A program made the translations under genes and the position numbers. 6,131 nucleotides of DNA, taken from Solirubrobacterales bacterium 70-9 (GTDB lineage Bacteria > Actinomycetota > Thermoleophilia > Solirubrobacterales > 70-9). Under the pieces are notes generated by a model. The model was not told the DNA's origin. It saw only the letters and a program-made list of their open reading frames with translations, and did no database searches. The stretch is taken from the NCBI GenBank assembly GCA_001898095.1, contig MKSH01000103.1, positions 11,226 to 17,356 on the forward strand. Reading direction: 5' to 3'. This document shows, in pieces, positions 1 to 5,389 of this stretch; the first letter of the stretch is position 1, and the number at the start of each line of letters is the position of its first letter.

Positions 1-236
1 CGCACGCAGTCGTCGAGCGCCGCCTTCCTGCGCGCCTCGATCAGCGTCATCGCAACCGAGGTGCGCGGATGGCCCTGCTGCTCGAGCGAGCCTTGGACGA
101 CGACCGGGTCGAGCCGGATGGTCGCCTCGTATCCGTCGCCGGACGTGCTGGGGTGCACCGTGACCGAGGCGATCATGCGCCACTCCGCCTGCAGGGCCGC
201 GGCGATCTCGCGACCGGTCTCGGTCGCCGGGCTCAC
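1..236 (-). CDS. Unrecognised protein, third gene of the E1-E2 operon, C-terminus cut by the window edge
   Basis: An open frame without stops runs from the E2 stop codon off the left edge, giving 78 visible residues if the first start is used. A GTG at 236-234 overlaps the E2 TGA as GTGA, a typical translational-coupling junction. An alternative ATG at 176-174 (residue 21 of the longer form) has a GGAG at 186-183 with a 6-nt spacer, so the shorter start is a serious rival. The visible part is soluble-looking. It contains the stretch WRMIASVTVHPS, then an acidic/aromatic patch (GDGYEATIRLDP) and a basic helix-like stretch (TLIEARRKAALDDC). There is no signal peptide or membrane segment. I do not recognise the family. 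Its position suggests a role tied to the dehydrogenase complex, but that is inference from context only. That it is coding rests on the open frame, the overlap with E2 and the codon pattern. Confidence 0.6.
   Translation of the reverse strand, partial: MSPATETGREIAAALQAEWRMIASVTVHPSTSGDGYEATIRLDPVVVQGSLEQQGHPRTSVAMTLIEARRKAALDDCV
183..186 (-). promoter_or_regulatory. Possible Shine-Dalgarno supporting the internal ATG of the left-edge gene
   Basis: On the minus strand GGAG lies 6 nt before the ATG at 176-174, within GGCGGAGTGGCGC-ATG. The GTG at 236 has no comparable site before it. This favours the shorter form of the left-edge protein unless the GTGA overlap acts by coupled re-initiation. 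Confidence 0.35.
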
Positions 237-1504
237 AAGGCCACCCGCAGCGGCGTCTCGAGCAGGTCCCGTATCGCGCCGAGGAATTCCGCCGCCTCGG
301 CGCCGTAGAGGATCCGGTGATCGCAGCTGAGGGTCAGCGTCATCAGCGAGGCGTCGTCGATCTCGCCGTCCGGCCCACGCTCGAGCACCGGGCGGCTCCT
401 GCCGACCCCGAGGATCGCCGCCTGCGGCACGTTGATCACCGGGTAGATGGCGGTCATCCCGAACATCCCCAGGTTCGACACGGTGAAGGTGCCGCCCGCC
501 AGCTCCGGCGGCGTGATCGTCCCCTCCCGGACCCGCGCGGCCACCCGCCGCGCGTCGCGACCGATCTCGCCGATCGACTTCTCGTCTGCGTCGAAGATCG
601 TCGGCACCACCAGCGCGTCCTCGGCGGCGACCGCCATGCCGACGTTGACCCGGTCGTGCAGCTCGAAGGCGCCGTCGACGTAGGAGCCGTTGGCTTTCGG
701 GTGGTCGCGCAGGGCGAGCGCGGCGGCCCTGATGATGATGTCGTTGAACGAGGGCACCGGGCCTTCGCCGGCGACCTTCTTCAGCTCGGCCCGCAGCGCG
801 ATCGCCGCGTCCATCCGCACCTCGGTCTCGACCTGGAAGTGCGGCACGGTCGCCTTCGCCTCGGCCATCCTTCGCGCGATCACCACCTGCAGGCGGGAGA
901 GCTCGATCGTGCTGGACCCCCCCTTCGCGGTCTCGACCGTGGCTGCCGCGCCGGCGCCGGCGTCTCCTTGGGCCGGCGCCGGCGCCGCCGCGCCCGGAGA
1001 TTTCTCGACAGGAGAGGGTTCGATGCCCGCGGCTGCCATCACGTCAGCCTTGACGACCCTTCCTCCGATGCCGCTGCCGGACGCGATCGAGTCGATCGTG
1101 ACTCCGTGAGCAGCGGCCAGACGCCGCGCCAAGGGGGTGCTCCGACGAGTGTCACTTGAGGCCGGGGCATCCCCGGTGGGCGCCGGTGCCTCGACCGCGT
1201 ACTCAGTAGCCGGGCCCGGGACGGGAGCCGGCTCCGCGGGTGCGGAAGCACTCGACGGCTCGCCCCCGAGCCGCGCGATCGGAGTCCCGACGGCGACCGT
1301 CTCCCCCTCCCCGACCAGGATCTCCAGCGCTCCCGCGCCTTCCGCCTCGACCGTCATGTTCGCCTTGTCCGTCTCCACCTCGAGCAGGTCCTGACCGGGC
1401 GCGACCTCCGTGCCCGCGGTGACCAACCAGGAGAGGATCGTCCCTTCCTCCATCGAGTCCGACAGCTTCGGCATCAGGACCTCGGTGACGGCGGCGGTGC
1501 TCAT
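233..1504 (-). CDS. Dihydrolipoamide acyltransferase (E2 component of a 2-oxo acid dehydrogenase complex)
   Basis: This 423-aa protein moves an acyl group from its lipoyl arm to CoA and forms the core of a 2-oxo acid dehydrogenase complex. Domains in order: one biotinyl/lipoyl domain at about 6-80 with lipoylated Lys47 in ETDKANM; an Ala/Pro-rich linker at 82-120; a peripheral subunit-binding domain at about 122-156 (STPLARRLAAAHGV, then GIGGRVVKADV); a second Ala/Pro/Gly linker; and the catalytic domain from about 195 to the end, with SNLGMFG at 343-349 and the active-site motif at 394-407. That motif reads CDHRILYGAEAAEF. His396 is kept, but the usual Asp of HRxxDG is Tyr400. The ATG at 1504 is chosen because AAGGAG lies 4 nt upstream and MSTAAVTEVLMPKLSDSMEEG is the normal N-terminus. 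A longer in-frame extension to 1663 lies inside E1 and is rejected. Only 19 bp separate it from the E1 stop. The acyl specificity is unknown. Confidence 0.95.
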   Translation of the reverse strand: MSTAAVTEVLMPKLSDSMEEGTILSWLVTAGTEVAPGQDLLEVETDKANMTVEAEGAGALEILVGEGETVAVGTPIARLGGEPSSASAPAEPAPVPGPATEYAVEAPAPTGDAPASSDTRRSTPLARRLAAAHGVTIDSIASGSGIGGRVVKADVMAAAGIEPSPVEKSPGAAAPAPAQGDAGAGAAATVETAKGGSSTIELSRLQVVIARRMAEAKATVPHFQVETEVRMDAAIALRAELKKVAGEGPVPSFNDIIIRAAALALRDHPKANGSYVDGAFELHDRVNVGMAVAAEDALVVPTIFDADEKSIGEIGRDARRVAARVREGTITPPELAGGTFTVSNLGMFGMTAIYPVINVPQAAILGVGRSRPVLERGPDGEIDDASLMTLTLSCDHRILYGAEAAEFLGAIRDLLETPLRVAL

Positions 1505-1508
1505 CGTT

Positions 1509-1514
1509 CTCCTT
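1509..1514 (-). promoter_or_regulatory. Ribosome binding site of the E2 gene
   Basis: AAGGAG on the minus strand ends 4 nt before the ATG at 1504-1502, inside the 19-bp gap between the E1 stop and E2. It is the best Shine-Dalgarno match noted in the window, and it fixes the E2 start over an in-frame extension of 53 codons into E1. Confidence 0.8.
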
Positions 1515-1523
1515 CGCTGCGGG

Positions 1524-3818
1524 TCAGTTGAGTAAGTCGACGGCGGCGCCGACGATCGTCTCGGCGTCGATGCCGAAGTGCCGGTAGAGGTCCTCGACGT
1601 CGCCGGACTGGCCGAAGTCGTCGACCCCGAGCGGGGCGATCGGTGTGTCGTTGACGGCGGCAAGGAAGGCGAGCGCGTGCGGGTGGCCGTCGAGCACGCT
1701 CACCAGCGGGGCCGCGCGTTCCTGCGGGAAGATCCGATCGAGGACGCGGGCGTCGGCGTCGCCGAGACCCTGGCGGGCGCGCAAGGCCCGGAAGACGAGG
1801 TCGGCCGAGGTGAGGACGACGAGGTCGGCAGCGATGCCGCCCGCGCTCAACTCGTCGTGGGCCGCGCAGGCCTCGGGCACGCTCACCCCCATCGCCGCCA
1901 GGGTCACGGCGGGTGGTCCCCCAATGGCGGCGCGGAGGAGGTAGCCGCCGCCGAGGGCGTCTCGGCGGCGGAGTTCGCGAGCCTTCGCGTCCTCCGGGGC
2001 GGCCGCCAAGGACTGATCGACCGGGCGGGTCGAGAGACGGAAGTAGGCCGACTCGCCCCCCGGCCGCCCGAGCCTGCCGAGGGCATCCAGCAGCGCCCAC
2101 TCCAGGTCCTGGCCGAAGGCCGGCTCCCAGGCGACGCAACCCGGCTGGCCGATGCCCACCGACGGGGTCGAGATCGACTGGTGGGCGCCGCCCTCAGGCG
2201 CCAGCGTGACACCCGAAGGCGTGCCGACCAGGATCGACTGTCCACCGGCATAGATGCCGAAGCTCCAGGGCTCGAGCGCGCGGTTGACGAAGGGGTCGTA
2301 GATGGTGCCGATCGGGAGCAGCGGCCGGCCGTCACGCGACCAGGTGGCGCCGAGCTCGCCCAACAGCCCGACCAGGTTCAGCTCCGCGATCCCGAGCTCA
2401 ATATGCCGGCCCTGCTGGTCCTCCCGCCAACGGACCAGCGTGTTGGTGTCGTCGGCGAACCAGTCGAGCCGCTCGCGCGGGTTCCAGATCCCGGCGTGGT
2501 TGATCCAGCCGCCGAGGTTGGTCGAGGTGCCGACGTCGGGGCTGACCGTGACCACGCTCGCCGCCGCCTCCGGCGCCTTGTGGCCGAGGTCGACGAAGAA
2601 GCGCCCGAAGGCCTGCTGGGTGGAGGCCTTGCCGCGGTGGTCGCGACCGACCTCGGCCGGGATCGCCGGCGGCGGCGCGGGCTCCACCGGATCGCGGCGC
2701 AGGCGCTCGGCGGTCGCCTGGCAGAGCCGCGCCTCGGGAGACCCGGCCGAAAACGGAGCCCACGGGTCGGCCGCGTCGGCGCCGAGGTCGGTCGCCAGCC
2801 CCTCCCACTCCTCGACCGTGAGTAGCGCCGAGTGGTTCGCCGGATGCCCTTCGGTCGCCAGGCCGCGGGCCTTGATCGTGTAGGCGAAGACGACCGAGGG
2901 GCGCTCGTCGGCGTCGCAGGCGCGGAAGGCCTCGACCAGGTCGACCAGGTCGTGGCCGCCGAGGTCGCGGATCGCCCGCGCCAGCTCGACGTCGTCGAGC
3001 TCGGCGACCAGCTTCTCGAGGTCGCGTCGCCCCCGCCCGGTCCCCGGCAGCCGCTCGCGCAGCTCCTCGGCCGAACCGCGCAGCAGCCGCTGGTACTCCT
3101 CGTTCGGCATCCCGTCGATGCGGCGGCGCAACGCCTCGCCGCCCTTGCGCCCGAAGAGCTCGCGCAGGAAGCGGCCGTACTTCACCGTGATCGTCTGCCA
3201 GCCGGCGGCCTCGAACATCGACCGGATGCGGCCCGCGGCGATGTCGGGGACGATCCGGTCGAGCGACTGGCGGTTCAGGTCGACCACCCACATCAGCTCA
3301 CCGAGCGCGGGCACCATCGGGTCGACCAGCGCCTCCCAGATCGCCCCCTCGTCGAGCTCGGCGTCGCCGATCAGGGCGATCTCGCGGCCGGCCCGCGGCG
3401 CCTCGAAGTGGTCGGCGACGTAGCGGGTGGCGATCGCGCTCCAGATCGTCGCCGTCGCCCCGATCCCGACCGAGCCGGTGGAGAAGTCGACCGGGTCGGG
3501 GTCCTTGATCCGGCTGGGGTAGCTCTGCAGGCCCTCGTAGGCGCGCAGCTCGGTCAGGTAGGCGGGGTCGAGGTTGCCGAGGAGGTAGTTGATCGCGTGC
3601 AGGACCGGCGCCGCGTGCGGCTTCACCGAGACGCGGTCGGCCGCGTTCAGATGCTCGAACCAGAGCGCGGTCATGATCGCGACCATCGAGGCCGAGGAGG
3701 CCTGGTGGCCGCCGACCTTCACACCGGACCGGGTCTCGCGGACCTTGTTGGCGTGGTGCACGATCGAGGTCGCGAGCCAGAGCACGCGCCGCTCGATCGA
3801 CTCTAGTTCAGCGGACAT
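1524..3818 (-). CDS. Homodimeric-type 2-oxo acid dehydrogenase E1 component (AceE/transketolase-like, thiamine diphosphate-dependent)
   Basis: This 764-aa protein should decarboxylate a 2-oxo acid with ThDP/Mg and load the acyl group onto the E2 lipoyl arm. Both halves of the transketolase fold are in one chain. The N-terminal ThDP-binding half has GGHQASSAS (36-44), VKPHAAPVLHA (65-75), LQSYPSRIKDPD (97-108) and FSTGSVGIGA (112-121). Its cofactor motif is GDAELDE (151-157), then 26 residues after GDA to DLN (180-182), matching GDG-x26-NxN with changes. The Pyr half from about 395 has HIELGIAELN (472-481), where Glu479 is the likely cofactor-activating glutamate, and GGAHQSIS (543-550). The C-terminal domain ends with LGVDDFGQSGDVEDLYRHF (730-748), close to the AceE C-terminus. 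It is shorter than E. coli AceE (887 aa). The ATG at 3818 is the first in-frame start. It is first in the operon with E2 and divergent from an Lrp/AsnC regulator. A pyruvate or 2-oxobutyrate (MdeB-like) substrate is possible; I cannot decide. Confidence 0.93.
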   Translation of the reverse strand: MSAELESIERRVLWLATSIVHHANKVRETRSGVKVGGHQASSASMVAIMTALWFEHLNAADRVSVKPHAAPVLHAINYLLGNLDPAYLTELRAYEGLQSYPSRIKDPDPVDFSTGSVGIGATATIWSAIATRYVADHFEAPRAGREIALIGDAELDEGAIWEALVDPMVPALGELMWVVDLNRQSLDRIVPDIAAGRIRSMFEAAGWQTITVKYGRFLRELFGRKGGEALRRRIDGMPNEEYQRLLRGSAEELRERLPGTGRGRRDLEKLVAELDDVELARAIRDLGGHDLVDLVEAFRACDADERPSVVFAYTIKARGLATEGHPANHSALLTVEEWEGLATDLGADAADPWAPFSAGSPEARLCQATAERLRRDPVEPAPPPAIPAEVGRDHRGKASTQQAFGRFFVDLGHKAPEAAASVVTVSPDVGTSTNLGGWINHAGIWNPRERLDWFADDTNTLVRWREDQQGRHIELGIAELNLVGLLGELGATWSRDGRPLLPIGTIYDPFVNRALEPWSFGIYAGGQSILVGTPSGVTLAPEGGAHQSISTPSVGIGQPGCVAWEPAFGQDLEWALLDALGRLGRPGGESAYFRLSTRPVDQSLAAAPEDAKARELRRRDALGGGYLLRAAIGGPPAVTLAAMGVSVPEACAAHDELSAGGIAADLVVLTSADLVFRALRARQGLGDADARVLDRIFPQERAAPLVSVLDGHPHALAFLAAVNDTPIAPLGVDDFGQSGDVEDLYRHFGIDAETIVGAAVDLLN

Positions 3819-3833
3819 GGAACATTGGTTCCA
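3818..3833. promoter_or_regulatory. Perfect inverted repeat overlapping the E1 start codon (candidate operator or RNA hairpin)
   Basis: TGGAAC-ATTG-GTTCCA has 6-bp arms and a 4-nt spacer. Position 3818 is the A of the E1 ATG. As DNA it could be a binding site for the divergently encoded Lrp/AsnC regulator. As RNA it would fold into a hairpin hiding the only GGAA upstream of E1 and touching the start codon. The repeat is seen directly; both functions are inferred. Confidence 0.45.
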
Positions 3834-3888
3834 CAGATCGCGCTCGTTATGGTGTTTTTATCGCTGGATTACTGGGAATTTCTTTTTT

Positions 3889-3905
3889 TCCATAAGCTTT
3901 ATGGA
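3889..3905. promoter_or_regulatory. Inverted repeat, candidate operator in front of the regulator gene
   Basis: TCCATAA-GCT-TTATGGA has perfect 7-bp arms around a 3-nt centre. Its size (17 bp) is in the range of Lrp/AsnC-type boxes. It lies 22 bp before the regulator start and directly after a T7 tract. If transcription starts at the regulator ATG, the site covers about -39 to -23, where bound protein would compete with RNA polymerase. Autoregulation is therefore plausible, but inferred. Confidence 0.5.
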
Positions 3906-3914
3906 GACATACGT

Positions 3915-3920
3915 TATTTT
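3915..3920 (+). promoter_or_regulatory. Possible -10 element of a leaderless regulator transcript
   Basis: TATTTT matches TATAAT at 4 of 6 positions and ends 7 nt before the A of the regulator ATG at 3928. This is the spacing expected if transcription starts on the start codon. There is no Shine-Dalgarno close to the ATG; the nearest GGAGA is about 20 nt upstream. That absence is what makes a leaderless mRNA likely. No good -35 is seen. Confidence 0.35.
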
Positions 3921-3927
3921 CTAAAGC

Positions 3928-4371
3928 ATGAATGACGAATCGATCGCACTCGATGCCGTCGACCGCAAGATGATCGACCTGCTGATCGAGGACGGCCGGC
4001 GGACGCTGGCCGACATCGCCTCGAAGATCGGCCTCTCGGCCCCCGCCGCGAAGCGCCGACTGGAGAGACTCGAGACCACCGGCGTGATCACCGGCTACAC
4101 CGCGAAGGTCGATCACGCAAAACTCGGCCGCACGATCGAGGCCTTCACCGAGCTGCGCTTCGGTGGCCGCACGAAGGTCGGCGATATCGCCTCGGTCGCC
4201 GACGGCCTCCCGCAAGTCCAGGCCTTCTACACGACCGCCGGCGACCCCGACGCGCTCGCCCACCTGCGGGTACGGGACGTCGGCGAGCTGACCCGCGTGA
4301 TCGACCTGCTCCGCCGCAGCGGACGCGTGACCGGCACGAAGACCCTGATGGTGCTCGACACGCGCGAGTGA
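3928..4371 (+). CDS. Lrp/AsnC-family transcriptional regulator
   Basis: This 147-aa protein has the size and layout of the Lrp/AsnC family. An N-terminal winged helix-turn-helix spans about 8-62, beginning LDAVDRKMIDLLIEDGRRT, with the recognition helix at about SAPAAKRRLERLE (37-49) and the typical TGVITGYTAKVD (51-62) at its end. An effector-binding/oligomerisation (RAM) domain runs from about 68 to 143, with AGDPDALAHLRV (104-115) in the glycine-containing turn region. Such proteins form dimers to octamers and sense amino acids or related small molecules. The start is fixed by an in-frame TAA two codons upstream. The gene is divergent from E1-E2 across 109 bp, so local control of that operon and of itself is the simplest reading. 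The arrangement resembles mdeR beside mdeB in Pseudomonas putida, but the effector cannot be read from the sequence. It converges with the J-domain gene across 42 bp with no clear terminator. Confidence 0.93.
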   Translation: MNDESIALDAVDRKMIDLLIEDGRRTLADIASKIGLSAPAAKRRLERLETTGVITGYTAKVDHAKLGRTIEAFTELRFGGRTKVGDIASVADGLPQVQAFYTTAGDPDALAHLRVRDVGELTRVIDLLRRSGRVTGTKTLMVLDTRE

Positions 4372-4413
4372 GGGTAGGGATGCCGAACGGCGAGGCGACG
4401 ACCGATCCCGCGC

Positions 4414-4836
4414 TCAACTCCCGCGCCGGTATCGGGGGATCTCCACGACCGGCCAGATCACCACGGGCATGAGCGCGAGCGGGTTGTACCAGCCGGCAAA
4501 TCCGTTGAGGCCCTCGGCGAAGATGAAATACCAGATGACCGAGAAGACACCTCCGGCGACGAGGTTGCCTCGGCCGGATCCGTCGGCCGAAGGGGAGGGT
4601 GACCCGAACGAAGGCCGAGGCGCCTGGTCCTGGCGCGGCGGAGGCGACGTGGCTCGAGGGGGCGCTGGCCGACGTCTGCCCATCTGTTCTTCGGTGAGCT
4701 CTCGCTGGGCTTTGGTGGCGTTCGGCCCCAGCTGGTCGGGGTGCCATTCACGCGCCAGGGTGCGGAACGCGCTCTTGACCTCCTGCGGTGATGCCGTCTC
4801 GGAAATCCCGAGCACGGCGTAGTGGTCGGGTGTCAA
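4414..4836 (-). CDS. Small J-domain (DnaJ-like) protein with hydrophobic C-terminal tail
   Basis: A 140-aa protein. Residues 5-51 are a J domain: HYAVLGISETASPQEVKSAF is helix I-II, and the Hsp70-stimulating HPD tripeptide is at 32-34. Helix III is only partly present (KAQRELTEEQM), and the usual final helix (EINEAYEVL type) is missing. A Pro/Arg/Ser-rich linker follows (54-88). Two hydrophobic stretches come next, about 91-110 (NLVAGGVFSVIWYFIFAEGL) and about 116-133 (WYNPLALMPVVIWPVVEI), then a short basic end. The likely role is recruiting DnaK to a membrane site, but this is inference. The start is TTG at 4836; an in-frame TGA lies a short way upstream and there is no ATG or GTG between them. 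The other minus-strand frames do not supply the missing helix, so a simple frameshift is not supported. It lies 61 bp after the 145-aa gene on the same strand. Confidence 0.8.
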   Translation of the reverse strand: MTPDHYAVLGISETASPQEVKSAFRTLAREWHPDQLGPNATKAQRELTEEQMGRRRPAPPRATSPPPRQDQAPRPSFGSPSPSADGSGRGNLVAGGVFSVIWYFIFAEGLNGFAGWYNPLALMPVVIWPVVEIPRYRRGS

Positions 4837-4868
4837 GGCCCCGGGATCGCCCGTCGAGCTTCTCAGGA

Positions 4869-4898
4869 ATCACCGAACAAGACGTGTCGGGCGGTGAT
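4869..4898. repeat. Inverted repeat at the 3' end of the 145-aa gene
   Basis: ATCACCG (4869-4875) pairs with CGGTGAT (4892-4898) across a 16-nt loop. The right arm touches the stop codon of the gene at 4898-5335. In the minus-strand transcript it is not followed by a U-run, so it is not a standard intrinsic terminator. It may be chance or a weak mRNA 3' structure. Confidence 0.25.
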
Positions 4899-5335
4899 CA
4901 CTCTCGGCTCGGCGGTCTGCGCAACCGCGAAATCGCCCGGAAGCTGGTTGAGGGCGTCCGCTCCGACGGTGCGACGGTTTCCTCCCAGACGTTCACCCAA
5001 AAGATGGCCTTCGCGCTGATGTCGTAGCGCTCGACCCGGTTCGCCCGCAGCATCGCCGCCAAGATCCACCGCCACACGCGCGTCGGCATGAACGGGTCAG
5101 CCTGCAGCGCGGCATACTGCGCCGCGTCCTCGTCCGGATGAGGGCATCCACTGGCCACGACCAGCCGCGGCAGCGCCATATCCATGAGCGGGCCGCTGCC
5201 GACCGCCGAGGCCAGCGCGGTGAGGACCGCGTCGGCCTCCTCCAGATCCACGGAGGACGGGTCGATCGGCACGGGCGATGCCGGGACGGACTCCTGCTCT
5301 CCCTCTGCCGGCTCGCGCCGCCGGAACAATCCCAC
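4898..5335 (-). CDS. Unrecognised soluble protein of about 145 aa
   Basis: I do not recognise this protein. From the GTG at 5335 it starts VGLFRRREPAEGEQ. An acidic helix-like stretch follows (VDLEEADAVLTALASAVGSG), then PLMDMALPRLVVASGCPHPDE, an aromatic segment (PTRVWRWILAAMLRANR) and IFWVNVWEE. It ends with a basic tail (FRAISRLRRPPSRE). No signal peptide, membrane segment or catalytic motif is evident. Cys is present in ASGCPHPDED, but there is no CxxC pair. The GTG at 5335 is preferred because MGLFRRR is a common type of N-terminus and AGG lies 4 nt upstream; a GTG at 5362 would add nine residues (VRAQVRVGS). It lies 54 bp (27 bp from the longer start) downstream of the ABC ATPase gene and 61 bp upstream of the J-domain gene, so all three could share a transcript. 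Confidence 0.65.
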   Translation of the reverse strand: MGLFRRREPAEGEQESVPASPVPIDPSSVDLEEADAVLTALASAVGSGPLMDMALPRLVVASGCPHPDEDAAQYAALQADPFMPTRVWRWILAAMLRANRVERYDISAKAIFWVNVWEETVAPSERTPSTSFRAISRLRRPPSRE

Positions 5336-5389
5336 GCTGCCTACCCTAACTTGCGCTCGCACGGACCGCCGGGTCGCGGGCGTCGGCGG

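Larger units (their letters stand above)
3819..3927. promoter_or_regulatory. AT-rich divergent control region between E1 and the Lrp/AsnC regulator
   Basis: These 109 bp are about 39% G+C by hand count (42 of 109), far below the neighbouring genes. The region must hold the promoters of both divergent transcripts. It contains two inverted repeats (3818-3833 and 3889-3905), a T5 tract at 3855-3859 and a T7 tract at 3883-3889 whose centres are about 29 bp apart, near three helical turns. The hexamer TTATGG occurs at 3847-3852 and 3899-3904, 52 bp apart, with its complement at 3890-3895. For E1 on the minus strand, CATAAC (3851-3846) or GATAAA (3862-3857) could be -10 elements, but no convincing -35 goes with either. 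Lrp-family proteins often bind curved AT-rich DNA with several sites, which fits this layout. Confidence 0.65.

Noticed and set aside
1505..1663. In-frame N-terminal extension of E2 by 53 codons
   Set aside because: It overlaps the E1 C-terminus, is low-complexity Ser/Thr/Arg/Pro, and the ATG at 1504 has a strong AAGGAG and gives the normal lipoyl-domain N-terminus.
1578..3806. Long plus-strand open frames (about 415 and 324 codons) opposite E1
   Set aside because: They are Arg/Ala/Gly/Val-rich mirror frames of a high-GC gene without recognisable motifs. E1 on the other strand is certain.
3846..3874. Sigma70-type promoter for E1 (CATAAC or GATAAA as -10)
   Set aside because: The -10 candidates match 4 of 6 bases, but no acceptable -35 lies at 16-18 bp spacing. 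They are mentioned only within the control region entry.
3847..4263. Minus-strand open frame opposite the regulator
   Set aside because: It is antisense to a clear Lrp/AsnC gene and runs into the AT-rich promoter region, and it has no motif.
4372..4413. Terminator between the convergent regulator and J-domain genes
   Set aside because: Only a 5-bp pairing (GGGAT at 4377-4381 with ATCCC at 4405-4409) across a 23-nt loop, with no T-run on either strand.
4600..4700. Frameshift hidden in the J-domain gene
   Set aside because: I read the other minus-strand frames after TEEQM. None continues into an INEAYEVL-like helix, and the hydrophobic tail stays in the same frame as the J domain.
5366..5389. 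Stem CCGCC/GGCGG just after the ABC ATPase stop
   Set aside because: A 5-bp G/C stem with a 14-nt loop is expected by chance at this GC content, and no U-run follows.
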